Source: a virus. From it: a stretch of DNA of 40,282 bases. Made by a program: the position numbers and the translations under genes. Each line of letters begins with the position of its first letter. Positions within the stretch are counted from its first letter, which is position 1. The notes below the pieces were generated by a model. The model did no database searches, had not been told where the DNA came from, and saw only the letters and a list, made by a program, of their open reading frames with translations. Below are positions 13,861 through 26,600 of this stretch, piece by piece. The DNA lies in the IMG/VR virus record IMGVR_UViG_3300021371_000041, positions 1 through 40,282 of that record; one strand, written 5' to 3'.

Positions 13861-15562
13861 ATGCATTTTCTCTAATATTTAACCACGTATTTCCGCTGTC
13901 CAAGCTCATTTGAATCGGTTTATTTGATTTAACTTCTACAGGAATATCTACATCTCCCACTTGTAACGTTAAATTTGGAAAAGCGTCTGGATCAGGAGCA
14001 AAAACAGGATCTTCATCTACTAAAGCTGCCGTCTCTGGAATAATTATATTTGTTGGAACTAAATCAATATTAACTAAAACAGATACACTAATAGTTTCTT
14101 GTCCACCATCTCCAGTTGCAGTAACAAAATATGTAACTTCAAAAGGTCCATTATCATCGTAAGGAACTGCTAAATCTATACTGCCAGAAACTAATGTTCC
14201 ATTCACACCAAATTCAGCTGATGTTGATATAGGACTTATTGTTACACTATCTCCAGTTACAGTATCAAAACCGTCATTATTTGCATTTCTATATCTATAT
14301 TGAGGAGTTAAAACAACACTTACATTAGCATACTCAAATTGATATTCTAAAGTAACATTTTCGCCATAATTAACAGAAACTGGAACAAATACTTCAAGAG
14401 TTGGTTTCTGATAAACTCTAACAAAAACAGTGTCAATATCTGATCCTCCCAGACCAGTTGTTTGTGCAGTGTATGTTGTTGATATAGCAGGTGTAAATGC
14501 TACTGGTCCTCCATTATTAGGAACTTCTTCATTTTCCAAGTATGTATTACTAACATCACCAGTAGTGTTCCATGTTAGGTTTACACTTTCCCCATATATT
14601 ATAGCCTTTTCTGTAGCATTTCCATCAGCATATAAAGTTATTTTTGCTTGAATAGTATAATAAAGTGTTATTTTGCCATTTGACCCATTGAAAGCTCTAG
14701 TTCCAGAAGACCCTCCAGTTCCTACAATTGCACTATAATCTCCACCTGGATTGTAACCAGCAGATATTAAAGTTTCTCTGGATATTGTAGATGTGGTTAA
14801 TTTACCGCCAGATCCTCCGCCCGCTCCTCGAAATGCACTCCTTTGACCAGTGACATTCAAATTGAAGCATCTAATATAACCATTACTAACTCCTCTACAA
14901 AAATATACTTTAAATCCATTAACAGTTTTATCTGATGAACCAGCGTATTGAAATGGTCCTGTCGTACTTCCACCAGCTGCTTGTTGACAAAAACTATTCA
15001 TAGTAATAGTATAGTTTGCATTGTCATAAGGAACATTAAAGTTAACCCCATATCCCTTTAAATTACTTTGTGTTCCACAAGGAAGTCCATCAGATGCACC
15101 TGGATTATAAATTGTAGCAGTAATTCCTTGGCTAGTGCTACTAAAAGTAGTTACATTAGTATCATTATTAAAAATATGCGTCATTGATACATTAAATGAT
15201 GCTTCTTGAGGTGAACCATTCCCACCTCCGCCAATACTATTCAATCCAGCACCACCAGAAGTTACTTGCCCAGAATTTCCAGTTGAACCACCAACAGTCA
15301 CCCCATAAGTAGTTAACCAACTACCACTATCAAAAAAAGATCCTGCAGATCCACCAATTTTACTTTGACCGCCATTGCCACCAGATGCAATCAAATTCAA
15401 AAAACTAGTATTGCCTCCAGTACCTCCAGCAACTGATCCTGCATTAATTGTATTTACACTTTCCCCACCACCACCAGCTCCCCACATAGTAATTTGTAAA
15501 GAATATACATCACTAGGTATGGTTGTATTTTGTGTTGAAAGTATGTTTATTGTTTGTGGCAT
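13859..15562 (-). CDS. glycine-rich candidate adhesin with Ig-like tail (567 aa)
   Basis: Residues about 20-110 and 240-295 are glycine-rich (LQITMWGAGGGGESVNT, GGTGGNTSFLNLIASGGNGG, FRGAGGGSGGKLTTST), of the kind found in phage glycine-rich adhesin domains. The insert at about 115-235 carries a Cys-containing beta domain. From about 305 two or three Ig/PKD-like domains follow (AIIYGESVNLTWNTTGDVSN; SVNYGENVTLEYQFEY). It sits between two collar proteins in the late operon. By analogy with gp38-type adhesins it may cap a fibre, but there is no full-length match and the role is inferred. Confidence 0.65.
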   Translation of the reverse strand: MPQTINILSTQNTTIPSDVYSLQITMWGAGGGGESVNTINAGSVAGGTGGNTSFLNLIASGGNGGQSKIGGSAGSFFDSGSWLTTYGVTVGGSTGNSGQVTSGGAGLNSIGGGGNGSPQEASFNVSMTHIFNNDTNVTTFSSTSQGITATIYNPGASDGLPCGTQSNLKGYGVNFNVPYDNANYTITMNSFCQQAAGGSTTGPFQYAGSSDKTVNGFKVYFCRGVSNGYIRCFNLNVTGQRSAFRGAGGGSGGKLTTSTISRETLISAGYNPGGDYSAIVGTGGSSGTRAFNGSNGKITLYYTIQAKITLYADGNATEKAIIYGESVNLTWNTTGDVSNTYLENEEVPNNGGPVAFTPAISTTYTAQTTGLGGSDIDTVFVRVYQKPTLEVFVPVSVNYGENVTLEYQFEYANVSVVLTPQYRYRNANNDGFDTVTGDSVTISPISTSAEFGVNGTLVSGSIDLAVPYDDNGPFEVTYFVTATGDGGQETISVSVLVNIDLVPTNIIIPETAALVDEDPVFAPDPDAFPNLTLQVGDVDIPVEVKSNKPIQMSLDSGNTWLNIRENA

Positions 15563-15577
15563 TTTTATTATTTTAAC

Positions 15578-16453
15578 TTAAAATTTTATTATGTATTCTA
15601 CTAAAATAAAAGGTGTTACAACTTGATCTAAACTTTCAATATTGTCTTGAACATCTATATCTAATTCACTATATAACCCATCAATTCCAATATCAAACTG
15701 ATCATAATTATATTCAAATGTAGATGTATAAGTAAATGGTTTTTCAATTCTATGTGTATGACCAGAAAAATTTCCCGAATTTAATCCAGAAAATTCAAAT
15801 ATTGTACCAGCTCCACTATTTCCTCTAGTACGCCCATTGTCTTTTCCATCTCCCCCAACAGCGTGATTATAGGTAATGTTTATCTGAGAAGTATTTGCAT
15901 TATGCGCATGACCTTGAAAATTAACAATATCCAAAACAGTTTCTTCAACATTTCTTGGCATATTTATTTTTGGATTTGATCTCATAGGAATTGTTGATCC
16001 TTGAGCAGCATTAAAAGTTCCACCAAAATCTACTCTAACTGTATTTCCAACATTTGATAATACTTCTATTTGAGGTCCAACTTTAGTAATATTACTACTT
16101 TCAATTTTTTCTCCATTATAAAATCCAGTTGCCAAACCAGGATTTATAACTTTAGATCCTAAGTCTGGAAGTTGAAATTGACCAAGTGCTCCAATTTCAG
16201 AATCAGCATCTTGCAAATTTACTCCATCTTTTCTAAACCTAGAAGTAGATCCCACACCTAAAATTCTAGACAATGCTAAAAATTCACTTGCATTTTTAAT
16301 GCTACCATCACACCTTAAAAACCCAGCAGGCAAAGCACTCCTAAAAAGAGTAGAATTTGGATCGCTATTGTTTGCTAACAGATTAGTAGCATTAATTTGA
16401 ATAGATCCTATATACCCACCATATCTAGATCTTTCTTTTGTATAATTAGACAT
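15578..16453 (-). CDS. tail-collar-domain fibre protein (291 aa)
   Basis: The N-terminal 65 residues show a collar-type pattern (GSIQINATNLL, then ALPAGFLRCDGSIKNASEFL). Two HxH motifs, H182/H184 (NFQGHAHNAN) and H232/H234 (NFSGHTHRIE), are spaced by 50 residues; such motifs coordinate metal ions along the needle of T4-type fibre tips. The C-terminus VEYIIKF matches the ends of the two other collar proteins here. It follows 16455-17693 by one base. Likely part of the receptor-binding tip or short fibre. Confidence 0.75.
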   Translation of the reverse strand: MSNYTKERSRYGGYIGSIQINATNLLANNSDPNSTLFRSALPAGFLRCDGSIKNASEFLALSRILGVGSTSRFRKDGVNLQDADSEIGALGQFQLPDLGSKVINPGLATGFYNGEKIESSNITKVGPQIEVLSNVGNTVRVDFGGTFNAAQGSTIPMRSNPKINMPRNVEETVLDIVNFQGHAHNANTSQINITYNHAVGGDGKDNGRTRGNSGAGTIFEFSGLNSGNFSGHTHRIEKPFTYTSTFEYNYDQFDIGIDGLYSELDIDVQDNIESLDQVVTPFILVEYIIKF

Positions 16454-16454
16454 A

Positions 16455-17693
16455 TTAGTAAGCTCTGATTATATACACACAAGTTAAAGAAGGTTGAGTA
16501 GTATTAAAATTAATTTGTAATATTCCTGTATTAGAAGCATTGTCCAAATTAACATTTGTTACTGGAGCAGTAACAGGAACATTTAAAGATGTTTCAGGTC
16601 TCATACTAGAAGTATCAAACTCAACATCAAAAATATCATGAAAATGCGATTCTATTCTATCAGTAATTCCTGGAGTCGGTGTATTTAAAGTAAAATTTGT
16701 TGCTGGATTGCTAAGAAAAGTTCCAAAATTAACATTATCAGCTAGATCTGGATAGTAATTTTTTTGTCCAGTAGGTATTGTAATTGCTGCTCCAAAAATT
16801 CCAGTATTTAAAGTATCTCCACCATCAAATCTATTATCATTAATAAAACTTGTTGTAATTGGTGTGCTACTAACTCTTACTGGTATAGCATTAACTGGAG
16901 GATTTTCACCTACTATTCCAGCAACTACTCTTCCAGGAATTCCAGCTCCAAAACCACTCCTACCTCTAGTGTGATCACTCATAGTAAAACTTAAATCCCA
17001 AATGTCTTCAGTTGGACTTCCACCTGGAGGTTGTGGACTTGGTTGCGAAGCATTAGCTACAAATGTATAAGTTATATTAGACCATGGAATAACTCCAAGT
17101 CCTGGAGTTTGACTAGAAGCCCCACCCAATGTTTCAAAAGTAGCAGAATGTGAATGTGCTTTTAAATGATCTCTACCAAGTTTTCTAGGAGCAACATAAA
17201 CAGATTTATTACCGAATCCAGGTTCTATAGTATTTCCAGTAATTTTACCAGAATAACCAGTAGTATCATTTAATTCAAAAACAACATCAGTTAAAGCATC
17301 ATTAATAATGACTTCAACACCATTATCAGAGTGAGTTCCAATTAATGGTTGAATCAAAGATACAGCAATACTATCTTGATCAGCAGAATTTCCAGTAGAT
17401 CCAACAGCATTACCAAAATATTGAGGTTCAATATCAATTAAATTTTTATTATTTAAATTAGGGATAGTTATAATGCCAATATAATTGGGGAAAGAACCAG
17501 AAAAATCACTATTACCACTTACGTTATATGAATCTCCAATGGTTTTAGAAAGCAAAGGATATAATGCTGCTTCAATAGTTCCTCCACTACAAAGAATCCA
17601 ACCATCTGGTATTTCAGAAAGTCCGCCAGTCCATGGCATAATTGTACCTATTGCAGCAGCTTTTGCAGTTCTTAATGACTGATAAAAAGCCAT
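16455..17693 (-). CDS. tail-collar-domain fibre protein (412 aa)
   Basis: The start is a classic tail-collar domain: AIGTIMPWTGGLSEIPDGWI, then LCSGGTIEAALYPLLSKTIG (residues 15-53). HxH motifs are H180/H182 (LKAHSHSATF) and H350/H352 (ESHFHDIFDV). The end is CVYIIRAY. The middle is beta-rich and Asn/Thr/Gly-rich as in fibre shafts. It lies three bases after the 3162-residue protein and is the second gene of the late operon. Collar proteins fold as trimers at the baseplate or fibre tip. Confidence 0.8.
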   Translation of the reverse strand: MAFYQSLRTAKAAAIGTIMPWTGGLSEIPDGWILCSGGTIEAALYPLLSKTIGDSYNVSGNSDFSGSFPNYIGIITIPNLNNKNLIDIEPQYFGNAVGSTGNSADQDSIAVSLIQPLIGTHSDNGVEVIINDALTDVVFELNDTTGYSGKITGNTIEPGFGNKSVYVAPRKLGRDHLKAHSHSATFETLGGASSQTPGLGVIPWSNITYTFVANASQPSPQPPGGSPTEDIWDLSFTMSDHTRGRSGFGAGIPGRVVAGIVGENPPVNAIPVRVSSTPITTSFINDNRFDGGDTLNTGIFGAAITIPTGQKNYYPDLADNVNFGTFLSNPATNFTLNTPTPGITDRIESHFHDIFDVEFDTSSMRPETSLNVPVTAPVTNVNLDNASNTGILQINFNTTQPSLTCVYIIRAY

Positions 17694-17696
17694 TTA

Positions 17697-20600
17697 TTAA
17701 ACCTCCATTAAATACCATCCAACTTTGGATGAAGGCGTTGCCGTGTTGTTATTTAGGTCTGATGCTGCCGCATAGACTAAAGTAAATCCAGCTCTTGGAG
17801 TTTGTACTACTAGTTCACCAGCATTAGTTGTGTATCCAGCATAACTTGTAGCAATACCAGTTAACAACTCTGTGCCAGTATTTGTATTATCTCCTTGAAC
17901 TCCTGTATTATCAGGAGCACGCACAACCATAGTTACAGTATTAGAAAGATTACCACCAATATCAATAATATGAATAGAATCTCCCATTTGTGCATTTGCA
18001 GGAAGTTTTACTAAAGTATTTGCAGATGTATCAACAAAATATCCTACATTAGGTTCAGCATCAACTACAGAATTATTAGTATACTGCCATTTTCTGCCGC
18101 CGCTGCTACTAAAGAAGTTTTCAACTCCAGCAATTTTAACAGATCCATTATCAGAAACTTTAAATGTTTCGTTACCACTAGTATTATTGATGGAGAACTC
18201 AGCATCAGATTGTGTTTTACCAGCTCCTTCTTGGAAATTAAGTTTTAATCCACCATCAGATTCAATAGATCCACCGAAAGAACTTAATCCATCTCCAAGA
18301 GCAGATAGAGATCCATAAGTGGTAAAATCTCCAGAAGAATTTACAAGTTCTAATGCCTTACTTCCATCAGTTTTGAAAACATTAATATTTCCACCATTAA
18401 GAATCAAATTGCCAGTAGCACTATCCAATTCAAGTTTAACGTTAGTACCATCAGTTACGACTAGTTTTTGATTACCTACTATAGGTGAACCGTTAAATGT
18501 AATAGAATCTTCAACTGTTAAAGTTCCTTGAATATTAGTATTTCCATTGGCAGAATCAATATTAAATTGATTAAATCCAGTACCAATTGATACATCTCCA
18601 AGTATTTTAGTGTTTCCAGTGGTTGATTCTACAACAAAAGATCTTACTTCATTATCAGAATCTCCAGTTGTTACAATTAAAGATTGAATATCTGTAGTAA
18701 CAAGTTGTTCAATAGAAAGAAGTTCATTACCATCAATTAATAGATAATCAGCAGTAGTTAACACTCCACCAAATTCAGAAACTCCAATTCTAATATCAGA
18801 GTTATTATTTGGCATTCCAGAAGTTTCTAATTCACCATCACTATTTGAATCAATTCCAGTTAAATAACTAGCATTTGGTTGTCTGTCTAGTTTTGCAATT
18901 ACAGTTCCTTCTGGATGATTTGTTTGTAAACTTGTTCCTAATTGTGCTCTAGAAACTTCAAGTGCATAACCACCAGAAGCATTTGGATTAGTTAAGTTTA
19001 CAACACTTATAACTCTAACTATTTCACTGAACTGTTGATCACGAAGATTGTCTACATATCCAGGTTGTCCAACTACACCAACACTATCTGGAGAATTTGG
19101 ATTTTCTCTATCAAGCAATAACAAATCATCTACAGCAAAATCAGAAGGAGAAGATGTACTTATTGGTAAAATATAATTTGCTCCTGGAATAGTTACATCA
19201 ACAATAGTGATTTGAATATCTGGAGCTCCTCCATTACCAATAGAAGAATCACTAATTGTTAATACATCATTTATCGCATATCCAGTACCACGATTAGCAA
19301 TATTTGAAATAGTAACATTTCCATCCCCATCAACAATTATATCTAATAACAATCCTACACCAGTTCCAGGAGTTCCAAAATAAGAAGGAGAGACATTAAG
19401 ATAATTACCACTAGATCTGTTTGGATCTGCAGCAATTTGATTTGATATAACAACGACTCCACCACCAGCAATTGCAAATGACTGATCTCCCCAAATTTCT
19501 TGACCAGCAGTGTTAATAGTTCTGCCTGTAGAAATATATTTAAGAACATCAATATTTTGATTTGATAGACTTCCAATATCATGAGAAGAAGTAGGACTGG
19601 AGAATCTTGCTCTCTTTACTTCAATAATACCAGCATTTAATCCACCGATTAACTTAATATCAGAATCTACATTTAGAGAAGAATTAACGTTAAGAGAATT
19701 TCTTACTGTAGTAAATCCACCAAATCCACCAAGATTTAAATCTGGACAAGAAGTAGCAAAAAATACTTTAGTGTTTAAATCACTAGTAAATAATTCTACT
19801 TCAGAAACTCTTGTTCTAATTCTAGCTGGATTGCCAGTGCTTCCTTCAGAATAATAATTGCCAATTGTCAATTCTCCAGCTAGAATAACATTCTTTGTTC
19901 CAATATTAAAATTACTTACATTTCCAGTTCCTCCAGCAGAGAAAGCACCACCAATAAGAATGTCACAACTATTATTTACAGCGTCAGGAACTGTAGCCAA
20001 TGCAACTATAGATCTATTAGAAGAAGTATGAAGAAATAATGCTGATCTATCTACAGCACTTGTTCCAATAAACAAATCTTGAGATTGTGCACTAGTACCA
20101 ATTTCTATTAATTGACTTCCAGTGTTATCAGTAAATGCTTTAACAAGTTGCGCATCTTTAGCAAAATTTAAATTTGATACATTTGATTGAATCAAATTAA
20201 ACGTTTCTGCCGTACTATTAATATCACCACCATTAACACTTAAATCATCTTCTGCTAAAATATTTCCAGTAAATCTTGAATCACCAATTACAACAAAGTT
20301 TTTGTCTAATCCAAAATTAGGACTTCCAACTCTTGTATTAACACCAACTCTACCACCAGTTTGATAAGTAGATCCACGATCTGCGACATTAAGATCAGTA
20401 GTAGAAACTCTTAGCGTAGCATTTGAATTTGGACTATCACTGTTTCCACCAACAATTAAAGCATTATCTTGAGGCGTTTCAGTTTTTATTAATCCAGATT
20501 CAGAAGTATAAGAAAGAATTTTTTTGCCACTTATAAACGCATCACCAACAACATCTAAGTTTGCCCTTGGTGTAGTTTCTGTAGTTACAAAAGAAGTAGT

Positions 20601-23600
20601 ATAGTCAGTGCTGATGCTTCTAGCAACAGTATTGATACCAACCATATAATTACCAATAGTATCGGTAAATGTTCTGATTGATTCAGATCCAATAACACCA
20701 ATTTCTTTCCACTCATTAGATGAAATATCGAATCCCTTACCAGCAAAATCATCCCATTCTATAATTTCGCCAACATTAAAGTTTTCATTTATATCAATAT
20801 AAACATATCCTCTAGATAGAAAGTTACTTCCGTAAGAAACATCTGTAGGATGTGATCCATTAATTTTAAATATACCGTTTAGTTTAGCATATTCACCTGT
20901 AAAATTAGAAAGTCTAACAGTATCGCCAACTGATAATTGTAAAGAAGCATTACTTGATCCACTAACCCATCCAATTTTTACAATATTAGATGCGGCATAT
21001 ACAGTTACATTAAATACAGAACTTGATCTTCCCACATATCCGTTTGAATAAATCCACCCAAGAGATCCAGAAGTTCCTGTTTGCAATCCTTTGAATAAAA
21101 TATCTCCGGAAGTTGGAGGTTGACCACCGTAGGTTACTATTCTTTCATTATTAAATTCACCAGATTGATTTGGGAAAACATTTGATGGTTGACCAGAAGA
21201 TACATGTGTTCTAAATGAATAAGCTTGTCCAGGAAGTGCAGTATTTCCTCTTGGATTAAATTCAAATATTGCAGAGTTAACTTTATTTTTTGTAAGAACA
21301 ATATCTCCAAAATCTGGTAGAGGGAAAGATTCACGGTCAAGTGTCAGATCTTCATTATCAGGAATATTACTAAAGATTCTTAAAGACTCACCTAACTCAG
21401 GTTGAACATTAATTTCAACTTCATTGTTAAAGAAAGATTTTCCTTCTACAGTAATTTTATCTTCAAATCTTACAGCAGTTTCAAATGTAGTAACTAATGT
21501 TCCAAGATCATCTCCATCATCTTCACTATCTACCAATTCAGCAGACTCAAGGAACGTCTCTTCACCTGTAATAGCGTTGATCTTACGATTACCAATATAG
21601 AGGTCACCATTAGAGTTTAGACCCGTGTAGAAGACGATACCGCCATCCTCACGCTTTGCCTGTGCATAGAAGTCTTGAACATCTTGTAAGACAACTTCTT
21701 GACGAAGTGGGAAACCAGTTGAGTAGTTACCAGGACCAAATCCAAGATACTCAAAAGTATGGTTACCAGACCTTGCAATAGAAGGACGGCGTAGTTCAAC
21801 ATATAATTTTTGAGCATCTTCAGATACTTCATTACCAGAAATACGAATTTTTCTATCTTCAGAACCAGAAGCAGCATTACCAGTGGTTGCTTTAACTAAA
21901 CCAAATTCAACACCAGATTCAGTATAATTAGCATCTTGATTTAAGTTTGCAAGTAAATCAAGAGTAGATTCTCTTGTCTCACTTCCTTTAGAATCATTAA
22001 CTGTAACTAATCCATGTATATAATTATCAGCAGCAGAAACTGTTGCAGGTGGATCAATTAGATTGGGATCAATTTTTTGAAACCACAGAGGATCATTCTT
22101 ATAATTTAATGGATATAGTTGAGAAATAGGTTGAGGGAACTTAAAGTTCTTAAAATTATTTCCAATACCAGGACCTTGTGGGAATGGAGAAATATTACCA
22201 CGAACACAAGTTAAGTAGTATATACCATCTTGTTGATTGTAAATACGATCTTGAATTGTGTCAATATCAAAAATATAGAACGTATCTTCAATTTCTGGAA
22301 CATCAGTGACAGAGAAAATACGATACTGCCCTGTGCCAATTTCAATAATATCTCCAGGAACTGCAGTATATAAAGCTGCTCTTTTTGTTGAATAAAGATA
22401 ATCATCTCTAGAAGACTTACTATCTCCATCAGCATCACCAACACTATCAGGTTTTTGTAGAAGATCCGCAAATACACTTCCTTGCTGGAATCTTGTATTG
22501 GTAAATTGACTATAATCTAACTTTCCAGTAATATTTCTCAGAACTAAGTAATAATCTGTTGTATTTGCATCTATTACATTGCTTACAACATTATGAAGAT
22601 ATGCAGTACCAGAGCAATATCCAGTCCAAGAAATTTCAGATGATGGAGTATCAGCAGTGCTATCTAAAGTAAAATTGCCACTTTGTGGTGCAGTAACTTT
22701 AACAACGGTAAAAGTTTTACCTCTTAGTGCTTCATTATTGGTATCATGATCAAATACTGTAAGTTCTAAATCATTATCAATAACTTTACCTGATTGAATT
22801 GTAAACGAGAATTTATTATCTTGATTACTTTCAAAAGTTGATAGAGCAGTTGTATTTAAAACAATGGGGTTTTCATATGGGTCATAATTAGACGAGGAAG
22901 TACCAATATTACTTAGTAAGTCAGTTGGAGTAGTAGGAGCTCCACCAATTGCTTTTAATAATAATTTCTGTGCAACGAGATTACGTTTCTCGTCAGTTCT
23001 CATCTTAATAACAAAACCATTAAGAGGATCACGTACAGATTGCAAATACTTTGGTATTACATACCTAAGTCTATAAACACGATCTTCTTTTCCTCTAGCA
23101 TCAGTAATACGATTGTACCATGAATCAGAAGTAATTTGCTGACCAGATGCATCATTAAAATCTGATTGATGTAATCTATACAGAATAGAATTTGTATTAG
23201 GAGTAGTTCCACTACTCTCATCTATTACGTTAAGATACCAATTACCAGTTGTTCCTATAGAAGGATTAAATTTTACGGGAGACTCATTTTTGTTAGAATA
23301 AACAAAGAAATTAGATCCAGTATCATTTTGGAATGAAATAGCACCAACACCATTTCTTGCATCTGCAGCAGAATTATGAATCGTAAATTTATTTTGTTTT
23401 TCCCCAACCGTTGTTGTTTTTACATATCTTGCATAAAATTCGGTACTGCCATTAATAGGAGACCCACCAGATATTGTTGGTAAAGTATCACCTCTAAAAA
23501 ATACTTTCTGGACTACATCATCTGTAGCAGGATCATGGAAGTGGTGCGATACATTTGTTTGTAAAATTTCAGGTCCACCATCTCCAGTAGCTTCACACTG

Positions 23601-26600
23601 ATACTTGTGGAGATCATACTTGTCATCTAAAACAAATTGATAGATATCAATTTCTACATCAGAATCAATAGTTTCTGTTTCAGGAGAATATATGTAGTTA
23701 CCAGCATATGCATTTTCTCTACTAGTTGCAAGTAAAAGTTTAGTAGTTGCAGTTTTTGCAAAAGAAGAGATTGACGAATAATCATATGGTTGAGTAAACC
23801 TACCAGGAGCAATTACGTAATATTTTCGGTTTGAACTAAATCCAGATGGCAATCTAATAAGTCTCTTGTCAGGGTTTGTTCCTGCTTTTGCTCTTGGAAC
23901 AAGTCTGACTGCAGTGCCAGTTTCAAATTTATGAGGATTTGATGTGCCACCACCAGTATTTACAGTAAATGCTGTTGCTCTTTGCGAAAGTGCAGCAATA
24001 TTTACTTTAGTTTCTCTTCTAGTAATACCGGCAGATCCATTATTGAAAATAGTGACGATATTATCAAAATAACTTCTGAGCAAGTTTGCAATATTGGCAC
24101 ATTCAGGAGTTGAATTGCTTGGATCGTTTGTAATTGTATCATCAGAGACAGGAGCAACTGTAGTATCATAATTACCTTCAACTAAATCAAATGTTAGATT
24201 TACAGTGCCACCAGCAGTTGGATCTGCAGATATAGTAATTTGAGTTGCATTTGGAATATCAGTAATTTCAGTATTAGTTGGTATACCAGTTCCGGTAATA
24301 ACCATACCGTTAACTAAACCAGTTGTGTCGCCAACTGTAATAGTACGATTACCACTTACAACAATACAACCATTAATAGTATAATCCCAGTTACGCATTG
24401 CTGCAATAACAAGTTCTTCTACATAGCGATATGTCTCAATAGTTTCAGTTAATTCATTATCAATATAATCTAATGAAGCACCAACATAATACGATTCTGC
24501 TGCTTGAATAACATTAATATTTGATGTATCAGAATAATCACCTTGAGGATATGTTGCTGAAATAGTACTCGCATTAAGAGTTAATCTTAAATCAGAAACT
24601 ACAGCATCAAGAATGTAACCAATATCTCTCTTACATTTCTCAATAGTAATACCTTCTTTTGACAATAAAGCAGGATACTTATCAGTAATATATCCATACG
24701 CTTCATTCATGATAAACTGCTTGTTATCAATTATTCTATTAGCAGCATCTTGTGCTCTACTATCCAATACGTTAGATAGACTAGCAGGACTAAAGAAACT
24801 TAACGCTGCAGAATATTTTTTAAATCCGGATGGAGATAATTCAGATCTATATTGATTATTACCACCAAGTTTTACATAAATTTTTTCATTACTTCTAGAA
24901 CCAATTCTAAATCCTGAAACAGTAGTTGATGGAATATTGTTTGGATCTAATGCTGCTTCACTACCAAGATATACTTTAGTATGATTTGATGCATCATTAG
25001 AATTTAAAATATCTAAACTATAATATTGTACTTTTTCTGTTACACTAGTATCAATTACTTTTGGTGGGATAATATCAGTAATATATCCACCTTTATCTTG
25101 GTTAAATGCATAACCTTTATGACCAATCGCATGAAGACTCGTGTTGCCAAAGTTAGAGTTTGAGTTCGTGATACTCATGTCTCCACCACTTTCCATTAGG
25201 AAGTGGTCAAAGAAACCAACAGCAAAGACCGAGACACACTGAATGAAGGAGTCATCCGAAGCACGAATATGGAAGTTTTTCCAATCATCCTTCCAATATG
25301 CATCACCCTTAGTGTGATAAGGAACTGTTGCAAATGCATCAGTTAGTGATGCTTGATTCCAAGTGTTAGTAAATCTATCGTAACGAATGAATGCTCTGTC
25401 ATCTTTTTGAAGACTAACTCCAGTATATTGAGCTACGACCATGCTACGGAATCCAGTCGCCTTAGATCCATTAGCCCACATACCACACTGACCCCAGGTG
25501 GATCTGATGGAGCAGTTAAAGACATAAGGAGATGCAGATTCAACAGAGTCAATCTCTGCCAGTGCAATTGCACCAGAACCTAATGTAGGTTGTGTATACA
25601 ATTGATCAGATACTAATCCAATAGAAGCAGCATTATTACTAAATGTATAAGTAAATACTCTGCTATCAGTGGTAGAAATATAGATCTTCTGAGATCCATT
25701 TAATTCCTCATCCAATCCTGTATTTAAAACTGCAACATACTGACCATCAAAGTAACCATGATCAATTTTTGTTGTTACAGTTACTACGCTTGTACTAGAT
25801 CCCGCATTATCAGTAACTTTAATACTCTGAATACTTCTACTATCAGATAGAGGACCAACAATTCTGTTTTCCTGAACAAGATTATCAAGTTCTCCTTCAT
25901 CGTCAATTGATGGTTGATATTCTTGAAATGCAGAACCAATTTTTTGATAATATAAATCTAATTCATTATTATCTGCATACTCCATGATGCAGATTTTATG
26001 GTGAGAAAATTCTGGAGTTTTTTTGCTATTTGCAGTATCAATTGGTTGAGTATATACCTTACCAACATTAGTTGTACTATCAAATAATGGAGAGTTAGAT
26101 GATAAATCGCCATCCTTAATAGTAAATTGCCATAGATAACAACCACCAGTTAGATTAAAGATTGATGTTCTTCCTACTTCACCATCAACTGGATCAGGAA
26201 CATACAAAGGTCTAATGATAGTACGACGAAGATCGTAACCAATTAGTGAGCAACCTCTAGGAACAATAACACCACCAGTTGTTGCATTAAATTTGTAAAG
26301 TGCGTTATTAGGATCTGATAGATCTAAGATAGATTTATCATTCCACTCATTATCACTTTGATTGAATCCAAATACAGGTAACTCATCAGTATTTGGTGCT
26401 GCAGTTCTCGTAATGCCAGTAAGATTGCCATTAGGAGATGCATCAGTTCCTACTGCTTGAATTAATGTAGAGAATAAAACTGTAATTGCAGATGCAACAT
26501 TACTACAATAGGGAGTATTACCATCGGTAGGAATAGTAGAATCCGTAATTTGAGATAATCCATGAGAACCTGAAACAGTAACAGTCTCATTCTTCATTAC

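Noticed and set aside
13859-15562. Collagen-like Gly-X-Y repeats as a substrate for the prolyl hydroxylases
   Set aside because: The glycine-rich parts have no regular three-residue period and few prolines.
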